A stretch of 64,000 nucleotides of DNA from positions 1,860,001 through 1,924,000 of the forward strand of contig OZ271846.1 of the NCBI GenBank assembly GCA_965601485.1, written 5' to 3'. A model generated the notes under the pieces. The model did no database searches. It saw only the letters and a list, made by a program, of their open reading frames with translations, and had not been told where the DNA came from. Below are positions 7,703-16,684 of the stretch, one piece after another. The stretch is from Methylotenera_A aquatica (GTDB lineage: Bacteria > Pseudomonadota > Gammaproteobacteria > Burkholderiales > Methylophilaceae). Position numbers and translations under genes: made by a program. How positions within the stretch are numbered: the stretch's first letter is position 1; the number at the start of each line of letters is the position of its first letter.

Positions 7703-9448
7703 CTATTTTTTTGCGGTCAAACTCTTCAGCATTTCACGTTCTTCGCTTGTTAAAGCACTTAATGGCTTCTCTTTTAAGGTATCTAGCATACCACCTTCAT
7801 GCTTTTGCTGTCTCGCCTCCACTAATTGGGTACAAGCACCCGCAAATTCAAGCTTAAAGTCTAAACTTTCGTCTAATAGCTGCAGTTCACGCTGTAACTC
7901 ACGTAATAATCTCAATTCTATTTGTGGCTCAATAGTATGTAATAACGCCGCTGGCTTGGATTGTGGTTGCTGTAGTGCAGCATTCACAACCGCTTTCAAT
8001 AAAATGTCTTGCTCACTAAATCCTAGCCCAAAATTGAGATGCTCAGGCTTAGCTAAACTTGGCTGCATCATCAACATCAATACAAAGCGTTTCTCAATAG
8101 ACAGCGGCGCGCGTGATTGTTTTTGCGTAGCTTTGGCAGGGGCTTTGTTGGACGCTGGCAGTTTCAACAAACTTTGCATTTCTGCATCCGTTACGTCGGC
8201 CATTTCCGCAACGCGCTTACGTAATAACAACGAAAACCTTGGCGCTACAATTTTCCGTAAAATTGGCTCTGCTTCGTTTAAAAACTTCACTTTATCCTCT
8301 TGCGAATTAAGCGGGTTTTGCTCGCTTAAATGCGCAATAATATATTGCGAAAGCGGCATGGCATTTTGCATTTCCAGCTCAAATTTCTCTTTACCAAATT
8401 CGCGCACATAGCTATCCGGGTCATGCTCTTTGGGTAGAAATAAAAAGCGCAATTTTAAGCCATCAGTTAAAGCAGGTAGGGCATTAATAGCAGCTCGCCA
8501 GGCAGCATTGCGGCCTGCATTGTCGCCGTCAAAACAAAATACAATTTCATCGGTTTGACGCATTAGTTTGGTGATATGAAACGGCGTAGTAGCCGTACCC
8601 AGAGCAGCTACCGCATACTCAATACCGTATTGTGCCAGCGCCACCACATCCATATAACCTTCAACTACCAGCACACGCCCTGCATCGCGAATCGTGCGCC
8701 GTGCCATAAATAAACCGTACAACTCATGGCCCTTTTGAAATAAGGGCGTTTCAGGAGAGTTGTAATATTTGGGCGTATCTTCTGGGTTAATAACGCGCCC
8801 ACCAAATCCAATTACTTGACCTTTTTGATCATGAATGGGGAACACAATACGGTCACGAAAACGGTCGTAACGACGACCTTGCTCATTCTCAACAACCAAA
8901 CCTGCGGTTTGTAATGCTTCATTTTCGTAATTCGAAAATACTTCTTGTAAGTTCTGCCAACCCGCAGGAGCGTAACCAATTTGGAATTTGGCCGCAATCA
9001 CACCGCTTAAACCACGCCCTTTTAAATAATCAATCGCGCGTTCTGATTTTTTTAATTCCGCTTTGTAATAATTGGCAGCTTGTTGCAAGGTTTCTTGTAA
9101 GCCTAGCTTAATAGTTTTGTTTTGCTCATCTGCCTCGCGTGAAGCGGGTGTTGAGTCCTGCTGCGGCACAATCATGCCTACATTTTTGGCCAAATCATGA
9201 ATGGCTTCTACAAAACTTAAGCCCGCGTATTCCATCAAGAATCCAATGGCCGTGCCATGCGCACCACAGCCAAAGCAGTGATAAAACTGTTTGCTTGGGC
9301 TTACAGTAAAGCTGGGAGATTTTTCGTTGTGAAATGGGCAACAGGCAGAATAATTAGCACCCGCTTTTTTAAGCGGTACGCTTTTATCAATCACATCGAC
9401 AATATCGACGCGGTTGAGTAGGTCTTGAATAAAACTGTCAGGAATCAA
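7703..9448 (-). CDS. dnaG: DNA primase
   Basis: Synthesises RNA primers for replication. 581 aa. The N-terminal CHC2 zinc finger has Cys37, His40, Cys58 and Cys61 (CPFH and CFGCG). The TOPRIM catalytic core has VVEGYMDVVAL and FCFDGDNAGRNAA as the acidic metal-binding motifs. The less conserved C-terminal 150 residues are the expected DnaB-binding domain. A terminator hairpin at 9530-9553 separates it from yqeY, so dnaG is probably transcribed partly from its own promoter in the 125-bp gap. rpoD follows on the same strand. Confidence 0.98.
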   Translation of the reverse strand: MIPDSFIQDLLNRVDIVDVIDKSVPLKKAGANYSACCPFHNEKSPSFTVSPSKQFYHCFGCGAHGTAIGFLMEYAGLSFVEAIHDLAKNVGMIVPQQDSTPASREADEQNKTIKLGLQETLQQAANYYKAELKKSERAIDYLKGRGLSGVIAAKFQIGYAPAGWQNLQEVFSNYENEALQTAGLVVENEQGRRYDRFRDRIVFPIHDQKGQVIGFGGRVINPEDTPKYYNSPETPLFQKGHELYGLFMARRTIRDAGRVLVVEGYMDVVALAQYGIEYAVAALGTATTPFHITKLMRQTDEIVFCFDGDNAGRNAAWRAAINALPALTDGLKLRFLFLPKEHDPDSYVREFGKEKFELEMQNAMPLSQYIIAHLSEQNPLNSQEDKVKFLNEAEPILRKIVAPRFSLLLRKRVAEMADVTDAEMQSLLKLPASNKAPAKATQKQSRAPLSIEKRFVLMLMMQPSLAKPEHLNFGLGFSEQDILLKAVVNAALQQPQSKPAALLHTIEPQIELRLLRELQRELQLLDESLDFKLEFAGACTQLVEARQQKHEGGMLDTLKEKPLSALTSEEREMLKSLTAKK

Positions 9449-9529
9449 AATGTATCTGCAACATCGATTGTAATTGCTGCCAAAATTGGATGATAAACAA
9501 TTTAATGATTTTAACTTAATTTAGAAAAC

Positions 9530-9554
9530 AAAAAAGGAGCTTTCGCTCCTTTAG
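9530..9554 (-). terminator. Intrinsic terminator between yqeY and dnaG
   Basis: An AAAGGAGC stem, a 4-nt loop and GCTCCTTT are followed by a run of Ts on the minus strand, 20 bp after the yqeY stop. It could partly attenuate transcription from rpsU-yqeY into dnaG-rpoD, as terminators in the E. coli macromolecular synthesis operon do. Confidence 0.8.
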
Positions 9555-9573
9555 TTTTGCAGCTTGTTTACGC

Positions 9574-10017
9574 TTAACTCAAGCGCGATTTAATCAATCC
9601 AGAAACTTTGCCCATATCGGCCACACCAACAACCAAGGGTCTAATCAAGCCAACTACTTTACCCATATCCTTAGCGCCAGTTGCTCCTGAATCGGCAATT
9701 ACTTGAGTGATAATCTGATTAAGCTCTTCATCACTTAGCTGTTTTGGCATATAAGCTTGCAGCACAGTCACTTCAAACTTTTCAATATCAGCCAAATCGC
9801 TTCTTTTAGCAGATTCAAAAGCAGTGATAGAATCGCGACGCTGTTTAAGCATTTTTTCAATGACTGTAATCACATCAGCATCTTGTAACTCAATCCGCTC
9901 GTCCACTTCACGCTGTTTAATCGCAGATTGCAATAAGCGGATTGCACTTAGACGCGCGCTATCTTTACCGCGCATAGCGGTTTTCATGTCTTCTGAAATT
10001 TGGGCCTTTAAGGTCAT
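9574..10017 (-). CDS. GatB/YqeY domain protein
   Basis: 147-aa YqeY-family protein. The family shares the tRNA-contacting C-terminal domain of GatB and sits beside rpsU or dnaG in many bacteria; its role is not established, though tRNA-linked amidation has been proposed from the homology. Typical segments are SARLSAIRLLQSAIKQREVD, EKMLKQRRDSI and the glycine-rich end GAKDMGKVVGLIRP. It lies 21 bp downstream of the DUF3144 gene and ends at a terminator. Confidence 0.93.
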   Translation of the reverse strand: MTLKAQISEDMKTAMRGKDSARLSAIRLLQSAIKQREVDERIELQDADVITVIEKMLKQRRDSITAFESAKRSDLADIEKFEVTVLQAYMPKQLSDEELNQIITQVIADSGATGAKDMGKVVGLIRPLVVGVADMGKVSGLIKSRLS

Positions 10018-10038
10018 AGCGGCTTACTTGCGAATTAC

Positions 10039-10371
10039 TTATTTAAAGTACTGTACGAAGTTTTTTTGGTAGTCAGAAATATTGCTGGTAAGTGCTTGTG
10101 CGTATTGATTTACAAAATACTCAATGGCAACAGCTTTTTCAGCTTCAAGCGCTTCCGCAGTACCGCATTGGGAAGCCACTAAGAAGGCGGTAAAACGTGC
10201 ATTCGCATACAAAAAACCTGCACTTGCCGTTGATAAATCTTTTTGTTGTGCTTGCTCATTGGCTAACGCAATAAATCGATCAGCAATATGCAAAAATGCA
10301 GGAACATCGGTCGCTGTTGTATTTGATGCAGGATCAGCGGTTTGATTGTCCGCTACATTTGTTTCAGCCAC
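10039..10371 (-). CDS. DUF3144 family protein
   Basis: 110 aa. A disordered Thr/Ala/Asp-rich N-terminus of about 25 residues is followed by the DUF3144 core: FLHIADRFIALANEQA, then SAGFLYANARFTAFLVAS, then a C-terminal helix with YQKNFVQYFK. The function of the family is unknown; the sequence looks cytosolic and helical. It is wedged between rpsU (10-bp gap) and yqeY (21-bp gap), so it is very likely co-transcribed with the S21 gene. Confidence 0.82.
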   Translation of the reverse strand: MAETNVADNQTADPASNTTATDVPAFLHIADRFIALANEQAQQKDLSTASAGFLYANARFTAFLVASQCGTAEALEAEKAVAIEYFVNQYAQALTSNISDYQKNFVQYFK

Positions 10372-10381
10372 TTTTTATAAC

Positions 10382-10594
10382 TTAGTAAAGTTTTGCTGGC
10401 AATGTTTGATTGCGTAAACGACGATACTGACGTTTAACAGCCGCTGCTGCTTTACGTTTACGTTCCCAAGTTGGTTTTTCGTAAAATTCGCGTGCTCTGA
10501 GGTCGTTTAACAAACCTGTTTTTTCAATTAGGCGTTTAAAACGGCGTAATGCAACGTCGAACGGCTCATTTTCTTTTACACGTACACTAGACAT
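10382..10594 (-). CDS. rpsU: 30S ribosomal protein S21
   Basis: 70-aa S21, normal length. It starts MSSVRVKENEPFDVALRRFK and contains the basic segment WERKRKAAAAVKRQYRR typical of the family. S21 helps the 30S subunit engage natural mRNAs at initiation. It is the first gene of the rpsU-DUF3144-yqeY unit and is divergent from tsaD. Confidence 0.98.
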   Translation of the reverse strand: MSSVRVKENEPFDVALRRFKRLIEKTGLLNDLRAREFYEKPTWERKRKAAAAVKRQYRRLRNQTLPAKLY

Positions 10595-10780
10595 TCGTTC
10601 TCTCTTATCGGCAATTGCTTAAAAATGACACTTGAGAATCTATTTGAAACTCAAGAAAAGTCTATTATTTTAATCGTATAATTGTTTTTGTTCAATGATT
10701 TTGTGCATTTAACTTACAAATGATGCAAGATAATGGCATATTTCACTTTTTTTCTTTACACTCATCTTAGGAATTATCAT

Positions 10781-11827
10781 TTGTTGGTTTTAGGTTTTGA
10801 ATCATCTTGTGACGAAACAGGGGTCGCGCTTTACGATACGCACCAGGGTTTATTAGCGCATGCGTTACATTCACAAGTGACTATGCACGCCGAGTTTGGT
10901 GGTGTAGTACCAGAGCTCGCCTCGCGCGATCATATTCAGCGCGCCTTACCTTTGACTGAAGCTGTTTTAAAACAAGCCAAAAAAACACTGAGCGAAATTG
11001 ATGGTATTGCCTATACGCAAGGCCCTGGTTTGGCTGGCGCCTTGTTGGTTGGCACCAGTATCGCGCAATCACTGGCTTTTGCGTTAAATGTACCTAGCGT
11101 TGGCGTGCACCATTTAGAAGGTCATTTGTTGGCGCCCTTGTTAGAAGAAAATCCGCCGCAATTTCCATTTGTAGCACTGTTGGTTTCAGGCGGTCATAGC
11201 CAACTTATGCGTGTTGATGGCATTGGCTTATACCAGTTATTGGGCGACACCTTAGATGACGCGGCAGGTGAAGCCTTTGATAAAACAGCCAAATTGCTAG
11301 GCTTGGGCTATCCTGGCGGCCCAGCATTAGCAAAACTGGCCTCTAAAGGTAGTGCACAATTTACTTTACCTAGACCCATGTTAACGAGCCGCGACTTGAA
11401 TTTTAGTTTTAGCGGTTTAAAAACAGCCGTTTTAAATTTGACTAATAATAATCAGCCACTTACTGATGCCACTAAGGCCGATATTGCGTGGGAGTTTCAA
11501 GAAGCAGTCACTGAAATCTTAATGGAAAAATCAATGGCAGCCTTGCGTGAAACGGGCTTGGATAATTTGGTAGTTTCTGGCGGCGTGGGCGCCAACTCCC
11601 GATTGCGTGAGCGCTTAAATGCGGCGACCAAACGCCGATTATGCACAGTTAGTTATCCGCGATTAGAGTTTTGCACCGACAATGGCGCAATGATTGCGTT
11701 TGCAGGGGCGATGAGATTAAGTGCAATGCGATTAAATGCAGACCAACTGGAATCTAACGGCGAGCAACAAGACTATAGTGTTAGCGTAAAACCAAGATGG
11801 GATTTAGCTGAGCTACAAGCGCCTTAA
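10781..11827 (+). CDS. tsaD: tRNA N6-adenosine threonylcarbamoyltransferase TsaD
   Basis: Transfers threonylcarbamoyl to A37 of ANN-decoding tRNAs together with TsaB and TsaE. I place the start at TTG 10781 (348 aa): the family begins MLVLGxESSCDETG, exactly the sequence from this codon, and AGGAA lies 7 nt upstream. An upstream ATG at 10733 would add 16 unusual residues. The ASKHA-fold motifs are present: the metal-binding HLEGH, LVSGGHSQL, and the C-terminal VVSGGVGANSRLR. It faces plsY, with only 8 bp between the stop codons. Confidence 0.97.
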   Translation: MLVLGFESSCDETGVALYDTHQGLLAHALHSQVTMHAEFGGVVPELASRDHIQRALPLTEAVLKQAKKTLSEIDGIAYTQGPGLAGALLVGTSIAQSLAFALNVPSVGVHHLEGHLLAPLLEENPPQFPFVALLVSGGHSQLMRVDGIGLYQLLGDTLDDAAGEAFDKTAKLLGLGYPGGPALAKLASKGSAQFTLPRPMLTSRDLNFSFSGLKTAVLNLTNNNQPLTDATKADIAWEFQEAVTEILMEKSMAALRETGLDNLVVSGGVGANSRLRERLNAATKRRLCTVSYPRLEFCTDNGAMIAFAGAMRLSAMRLNADQLESNGEQQDYSVSVKPRWDLAELQAP

Positions 11828-11835
11828 GTATTCGC

Positions 11836-12474
11836 TTATTTCTTACCAAATCCTGATTCTGTTCCTGCCAGTAATTTTTGAATATTACTTTTATGGCGCC
11901 AAATCAACATGAGCGCAATAAACACCATCATGATGATGTAATCCTTATACGGCAAAAAAACCCATGCGTACAAGGGTGATAAGGCGGCGGCAACAATTGC
12001 AGCTAGTGAAGAGTAACGTGAAATGGCGAATACGATTACCCATGTGATTAAAGCCGCTAAACCTAGCATTATTGAAATCGCCAGCATAATTCCTAACGCA
12101 GTTGCTACGCCCTTTCCACCTTTAAAACGATGAAAAATGGGGAATAAATGCCCAAAAAATACAGCCAAGCCGACGGCAGCGATAACCCACATTAACATAC
12201 CTGATTGCAAAGCCAACCAAACAGGCAGCCAGCCTTTAAATGCATCGCCGAGCAACGTTAAAATAGCCGGTAACTTTTTGCCGCTTCGCGCCACATTGGT
12301 CGCCCCAATATTGCCACTACCTACTGTACGTGGATCTGGCAGGCCAAATAATTTGCTTAAAATAATGCCGAAAGAAATAGAGCCAATTAAATAGGAAGCT
12401 ACCATCCATAAGACGGGCACTAGTGTAACGGGAATAAAACCTAACTCACTCATAAAAACTTTCATAACGTCCAT
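11836..12474 (-). CDS. plsY: Glycerol-3-phosphate acyltransferase PlsY
   Basis: Integral membrane enzyme that acylates glycerol-3-phosphate with acyl-phosphate, the first step of phospholipid synthesis. 212 aa with five predicted membrane segments. The three family motifs are visible: GSISFG with the following loop, GSGNIGATNVAR (phosphate-binding loop), and HLFPIFHRFKGGKGVAT (catalytic and substrate loop). The first seven residues may be extra, since MSELGF at codon 8 is another possible start. It is convergent with tsaD and divergent from folB. Confidence 0.96.
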   Translation of the reverse strand: MDVMKVFMSELGFIPVTLVPVLWMVASYLIGSISFGIILSKLFGLPDPRTVGSGNIGATNVARSGKKLPAILTLLGDAFKGWLPVWLALQSGMLMWVIAAVGLAVFFGHLFPIFHRFKGGKGVATALGIMLAISIMLGLAALITWVIVFAISRYSSLAAIVAAALSPLYAWVFLPYKDYIIMMVFIALMLIWRHKSNIQKLLAGTESGFGKK

Positions 12475-12540
12475 TCCAACAAAAATTGAAATCTAGCGTT
12501 TTACTTTTTAATTCAATAATGATTGGTATTATATTACTGG

Positions 12541-12560
12541 ATTCCGACTTTCGTCGGAAT
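12541..12560. repeat. Perfect 8-bp hairpin upstream of folB
   Basis: ATTCCGAC-TTTC-GTCGGAAT, a perfect inverted repeat 20 bp before the folB start codon. No T-run follows, so it is not an ordinary terminator. It would fold in the 5' leader of folB mRNA or could be a dispersed palindromic repeat unit. Confidence 0.6.
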
Positions 12561-12580
12561 GAGAATTGAGATTAAATACT

Positions 12581-12934
12581 ATGGACATCATTTTTATTTC
12601 TGAGCTAAAAGTTAAAACCAAGCTGGGCGTGCCTGCTTGGGAACGGATGGTGCCGCAAACAGTTATTTTAGATATTGAAATTGGCTACGATTTAAAAGCG
12701 GCTGGTAAAAGTGACTCCATTAATGACACCATTGATTACGGAGCAATTGTGATGCGAATTCAGGAGACTTTAAACAAACACAGCTTTCATTTGGTTGAAG
12801 CGCTTGCTGAGCATATTTGCCAATTAATTTTTTGCGAGTTTGGCGCGCAAAGTACAAAAGTAAAAGTGGCAAAACCAGCAATACTGCCGGGGTTAAAGGC
12901 ATTGGGCATCATCATCAAAAGAGAAAAAGATTAA
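12581..12934 (+). CDS. folB: Dihydroneopterin aldolase
   Basis: 117 aa counted from ATG 12581 (a TTG five codons upstream is less likely, because the family starts MDIIFI). It converts 7,8-dihydroneopterin to 6-hydroxymethyl-dihydropterin in folate synthesis. Typical elements are GVPAWER near the N-terminus, DTIDYGAIV, and HSFHLVEALAEHICQ with the pterin-binding Glu, plus a C-terminal VKVAKPAILPGLKALGI. It is a single gene, divergent from plsY and convergent with xerD. Confidence 0.95.
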   Translation: MDIIFISELKVKTKLGVPAWERMVPQTVILDIEIGYDLKAAGKSDSINDTIDYGAIVMRIQETLNKHSFHLVEALAEHICQLIFCEFGAQSTKVKVAKPAILPGLKALGIIIKREKD

Positions 12935-13075
12935 ATTAATCATCTTTTAATTGATATTGGCTATTGCCATTTTCAGGGCTATTTATATAGTTAGCCTTAA
13001 CTATTAATGGGCTTAATACTTTTGTGCTTGCAAAAAGAAAAACATAACTTGTTTCTTGACTCCACTCTATTAAGG

Positions 13076-13981
13076 CTAGCCTCTTGGATGATGCACGCTA
13101 TGTAGCTGCTTTAAGCGCTCCCGCGCCACATGGGTGTAAATCTGCGTGGTCGAAATATCTGAATGCCCCAATAACATCTGTACCACGCGTAAATCAGCAC
13201 CATGATTCAACAAGTGTGTGGCAAAAGCATGGCGCAATACATGCGGGCTCATGGGTTTATTAATACCAGCCATCAGCGCATAACGTTTAATCAAATACCA
13301 AAATGCTTGGCGCGACATCATATCAGCACGATTAGTCACAAATAGCGCATCACATAACTTTTTTTGCAAAATGTCTGGCCGTGCATATTTTAAGTATTTA
13401 TCTATCCAGCTTGCCGCCTCTTGCCCCATAGGCACAAGCCGGGTTTTACTACCCTTACCAGTTACCCGCACCACTCCATCCTGCGTGCTCACTTCATTCA
13501 CTTTTAAGGTTACCAGCTCCGAAACCCTTAACCCACTAGCATACAAGAGCTCCAGCATTGCCCTATCGCGCATGCCAATCGGCTCATTAATATCAGGGGC
13601 ATTCAATAAATCTGTCACCTCTTCCTCGTTTAAGCTTTTGGGCAAACTTCGTGGCAATTTGGGAGACTCAATCTGCAAGGTTGGATCAGTCTGTATCAAG
13701 TTTTCGCGCAAATTATAACGATAAAATCGGCGCATACTGGCAATCAATCGGCCAATACTGCGCGGCTTGCTAGAGGGAAATTTAAATGCCAAATAATGCT
13801 GAATGTCTGCTTGCTTGGCATGCAATAGATACTTTTGTTGGCTGCTCAACCATATACTAAACTGGCTTAAATCTGTGCGATAACTTTCAAGTGTGTTCTT
13901 AGATAACCCATCTTCCAACCAAAGATGATCAATAAATGTATCGAGTTCGCTTGGCGCTTTATCTTGATCTATTTCTGCCAC
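13076..13981 (-). CDS. xerD: Site-specific tyrosine recombinase XerD
   Basis: Resolves chromosome dimers at dif together with XerC under FtsK control. 301 aa, standard length. An N-terminal SAM-like core-binding domain (1-105) precedes the catalytic domain with all active residues: Arg152 (ASGLRVSEL), Lys176 (TGKGSKTR), His247 and Arg250 (PHVLRHAF), His273 (LGHSDISTTQ) and Tyr282 (IYTHV). The ending HSVHHPRG is typical of XerD. Its start overlaps the ogt stop by 13 bp, so ogt-xerD is one transcript. It is a chromosomal recombinase, not the integrase of a mobile element. Confidence 0.96.
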   Translation of the reverse strand: MAEIDQDKAPSELDTFIDHLWLEDGLSKNTLESYRTDLSQFSIWLSSQQKYLLHAKQADIQHYLAFKFPSSKPRSIGRLIASMRRFYRYNLRENLIQTDPTLQIESPKLPRSLPKSLNEEEVTDLLNAPDINEPIGMRDRAMLELLYASGLRVSELVTLKVNEVSTQDGVVRVTGKGSKTRLVPMGQEAASWIDKYLKYARPDILQKKLCDALFVTNRADMMSRQAFWYLIKRYALMAGINKPMSPHVLRHAFATHLLNHGADLRVVQMLLGHSDISTTQIYTHVARERLKQLHSVHHPRG

Positions 13982-14481
13982 AATGGTTTACTCTTTTCAA
14001 GGCTAATACCCTCATGCTTTAACAGCCATTGTTTAATTTTCAAACCATCGGCCTTACCGCGCATATAGCCACCCAAACCATTTTTAGATACCACACGATG
14101 ACAGGGAATAACCAACGGTAAATGATTAGCGCCACATGCGTTTGCAACGGCACGTGGACCGCTGCCAATCTGCTCTGCTATCTCGCCGTAAGTAAGTACT
14201 CGCCCACAGGGAATCGCTCCAACGGCTTGCCATACGCGGCGCTGAAAAGGTGTACCTTTGTAAACGATTGGCAAATTAAAATCATTGTAAGCATTGCTAA
14301 AATAAGCCTCAATTTGCAAAGCAACTTTCTCTGCCATTTTTTGCTGTGCAGGCTTGGGTTCATGTTTTTCAGTTAGCAACTCAATCACCACTTGCACGCC
14401 TTGTACGGCAATACCTACCGCACCAAATGGCACTGTCAGAACGGCATCATATTGCAGTGGGTGCTTATTATTGGTCTGCAT
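13969..14481 (-). CDS. ogt: Methylated-DNA--protein-cysteine S-methyltransferase
   Basis: Suicide DNA-repair enzyme that takes methyl groups off O6-methylguanine. 170 aa. The acceptor Cys127 lies in the invariant PCHRV, followed by GLGGYMRGKADGLKIK. The helix-turn-helix region contains RVLTYGEIAEQIGSGPRAV and an arginine finger. Its 3' end overlaps the xerD start by 13 bp. The Ogt and Ada-C subfamilies are hard to tell apart by eye; there is no Ada N-terminal zinc domain. Confidence 0.94.
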   Translation of the reverse strand: MQTNNKHPLQYDAVLTVPFGAVGIAVQGVQVVIELLTEKHEPKPAQQKMAEKVALQIEAYFSNAYNDFNLPIVYKGTPFQRRVWQAVGAIPCGRVLTYGEIAEQIGSGPRAVANACGANHLPLVIPCHRVVSKNGLGGYMRGKADGLKIKQWLLKHEGISLEKSKPLWQK

Positions 14482-14561
14482 ATTGTTGATTGAATTGAGC
14501 CATTAAAAGGTTTAATTTCTACAGATACTAATTTAACTTAAATATGAAAACTAACGCAAAT

Positions 14562-14602
14562 AAAAAAGCCCCAAAACAGTATTAATTGTTTTGGAGCTTT
14601 TG
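14562..14602 (-). terminator. Intrinsic terminator after rplS
   Basis: On the minus strand a stem of CTCCAAAACA against TGTTTTGGGG with an 8-nt loop is followed by a T-run (GCTTTTTT). It ends the rpsP-rimM-trmD-rplS operon. Confidence 0.85.
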
Positions 14603-14646
14603 ATATTGCTAAAAAAAACCGCTAAATCTAATTCATTTAACTGAAT

Positions 14647-15042
14647 TTAGACTTTTTCGGCTGGCGCCATAACTTCTTTTTCGCGTGCGACTAATTTTTC
14701 TTTAATACGTGCTGATTTACCTGAACGCTCACGCAAGTAATATAGTTTTGCACGACGTACATCACCACGACGTTTCACTTCGATAGAAGCGATTAATGGT
14801 GAGTAAGTTTGGAATGTGCGCTCTACACCTTCACCGGATGAGATTTTACGCACGATGAATGATGAGTTAAGGCCACGATTGCGAATCGCAATCACAACAC
14901 CTTCATAAGCCTGCACACGTTTACGTGTACCTTCCACAACGTTTACACCAACTACTACTGTATCGCCTGGGGCGAAATTTGGAATGGTTTTGCCCAAACG
15001 CGCAATTTCTTCCGTTTCTAACATTTTAATAATATCTGCCAC
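14647..15042 (-). CDS. rplS: 50S ribosomal protein L19
   Basis: 131 aa. L19 lies at the 30S-50S interface. Typical sequence: FAPGDTVVVGVNVVEG, RVQAYEGVVIA, and GVERTFQTYSPLIASIEVKRRGDVRRAKLYYLR. The C-terminal extension after GKSARIKEKL is a little longer than in E. coli. It is the last gene of the rpsP operon. A 199-bp gap without a gene separates it from trmD, somewhat larger than usual. Confidence 0.97.
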   Translation of the reverse strand: MADIIKMLETEEIARLGKTIPNFAPGDTVVVGVNVVEGTRKRVQAYEGVVIAIRNRGLNSSFIVRKISSGEGVERTFQTYSPLIASIEVKRRGDVRRAKLYYLRERSGKSARIKEKLVAREKEVMAPAEKV

Positions 15043-15241
15043 TTTGTGCTCCTTTTAATTATAAAAAAGCTTGTTCCTGCTAAAAGCAATTCATAAAAAA
15101 CTGTATTGGATTCTGATTACAGCGTTGCAAGGTACTGGCAATCCACAAGTAAAACTTGTTCACTCCGGTTACTGTGTTCCGAGCGCCTTATACCTAAACG
15201 CAATTCACATTTTTCTAAAGTACTTTTGTTTAGAAATAGTG

Positions 15242-16003
15242 CTAATTATTTTCAGCACCAATTTCTTTAAGCAGCCGAGCTTCCTCTTTCGTCAACGACC
15301 TTGCGGCCAATAAATCAGGGCGTTTCGCCCTTGTTAGCAACAACGATTGTTTTAATCGCCATTCTCTAATCTTTGCATGGTTGCCAGACAATAATACTTC
15401 TGGCACCTTTTGTTCTTCACTATCGTCTAAACATAAGATTTCTGGTCGTGTGTAATGCGGATAATCCAGCAAGCCATTCACAAACGAATCTTCTACCGCT
15501 GAATCAGCGTCACCCAACACTTCTGGCAACTGCCTTACAACCGCATCTATTAGGGCCATGGATGGCAATTCACCGCCACTTAGAACATAATCTCCAATAG
15601 ATACTTCCTCATCTACCAGCGCGTTGATCAAGCGCTCATCCACACCCTCATAACGACCAGCTAGCAATATCAAACCTTGCATTTGACTTAACGCCATCAC
15701 CTTTTGATGATTTAAAACAGCACCACGAGGCGAAAAGTAAATCACATACGGTTTAAACCCTAAACCCAATTGATTTTGCTTTGCTAAATTAATCGATTTT
15801 GCCAGCGGATCAGCTAACATCACCATGCCAGGCCCACCACCGTAAGGTCTATCATCAACAGTTTTATGATTATCCTGACTAAAATCGCGCGGATTAATCA
15901 CGTTAACACTATATATATTGCGCGCATGAGCCCTTGATGTAATACCATATTTGGTAATGGCTTCAAACATTTCAGGAAACAAACTAATCACATCAAAACG
16001 CAT
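15242..16003 (-). CDS. trmD: tRNA (guanine-N1)-methyltransferase TrmD
   Basis: Makes m1G37 in tRNAs and so protects the reading frame. 253 aa. The SPOUT trefoil-knot elements are visible: DDRPYGGGPGMVM, the ILLAGRYEGVDERLI SAM-binding loop and SIGDYVLSGGELP. The catalytic Asp of the C-terminal domain is in the DYPHYTRPE region. It is the third gene of rpsP-rimM-trmD-rplS. Confidence 0.97.
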   Translation of the reverse strand: MRFDVISLFPEMFEAITKYGITSRAHARNIYSVNVINPRDFSQDNHKTVDDRPYGGGPGMVMLADPLAKSINLAKQNQLGLGFKPYVIYFSPRGAVLNHQKVMALSQMQGLILLAGRYEGVDERLINALVDEEVSIGDYVLSGGELPSMALIDAVVRQLPEVLGDADSAVEDSFVNGLLDYPHYTRPEILCLDDSEEQKVPEVLLSGNHAKIREWRLKQSLLLTRAKRPDLLAARSLTKEEARLLKEIGAENN

Positions 16004-16070
16004 CAGTCTATTTACGCTTTCTGTGCCTAATATTGAAACAGAGCATTAAAACCCGCATTTAATTCAGTAA

Positions 16071-16634
16071 CTAAAACTCAGCGTCCCAGTCCACCAGCAT
16101 GGTTTTTGCTTCAATGTTCACATCTAATATGGTTTGCGCCGTGAAAGGAATCAGTCGCTCGCGACTCTCCGCCCCCTCTTTACTACTCACCACAATCACA
16201 TCATTTGCACCAGTTTCAAACACATCGCTGATCTCACCAAAAGCGGTATCTTGCTGATTTTTAACGCTTAAACCAATTAAGTCTGACCAGTAATATTCAT
16301 TTTCTGCTGTTTCAGGTAATGCCTCTCGTGGGACGGCTACCTTTTTACCTTTGCAAGCAAATGCCGCATCGCGGTCATCAATACCTTGCAATTTCACTAC
16401 CAATACATCGCTATGTATTTTTGCTTCAACAACATCCAGCTTACGCCAGTTACTATCTTTACCAATCCACCAAGCGTCGTAAGCAAATAAGCTGTCCATC
16501 GTCTCGGTATCAGGTAGTACTTTCAGCCACCCGTATACACCGTAGGGCGCCACAATGCGACCCATGATTACTAAATTCTCTGGCAAATTATTTGACAGGA
16601 AATTTGATGTTATCTTAGTTGTTACTAAACTCAT
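16071..16634 (-). CDS. rimM: Ribosome maturation factor RimM
   Basis: Assists maturation of the 30S head and binds S19. 187 aa. An N-terminal RimM beta-barrel starts at VIMGRIVAPYGVYGWLKV and the PRC-barrel domain runs from about 110 (YYWSDLIGLSV) to the end (KTMLVDWDAEF). The first 23 residues precede the usual family start MGRI and may be a real extension or a start-site error. It lies 50 bp after rpsP and 67 bp before trmD. Confidence 0.94.
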   Translation of the reverse strand: MSLVTTKITSNFLSNNLPENLVIMGRIVAPYGVYGWLKVLPDTETMDSLFAYDAWWIGKDSNWRKLDVVEAKIHSDVLVVKLQGIDDRDAAFACKGKKVAVPREALPETAENEYYWSDLIGLSVKNQQDTAFGEISDVFETGANDVIVVSSKEGAESRERLIPFTAQTILDVNIEAKTMLVDWDAEF

Positions 16635-16684
16635 TGCTTAAGACTGCCTTAAGCAGTCAGCCCCATAGCAATTGTTAAAGCCAA

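Noticed and set aside
7665..8411. 248-codon plus-strand ORF
   Set aside because: Antisense of the dnaG C-terminal region; Cys/Ser-rich sequence with no motifs, as expected for an antisense frame.
10733..10780. ATG start 16 codons upstream for tsaD
   Set aside because: The added residues are not family-like, and the TTG at 10781 has AGGAA at the right distance and the usual N-terminus.
13076..13981. Tyrosine recombinase as integrase of the tRNA insert
   Set aside because: All features are those of the chromosomal XerD, it is coupled to ogt, and it lies 8 kb from the insert.
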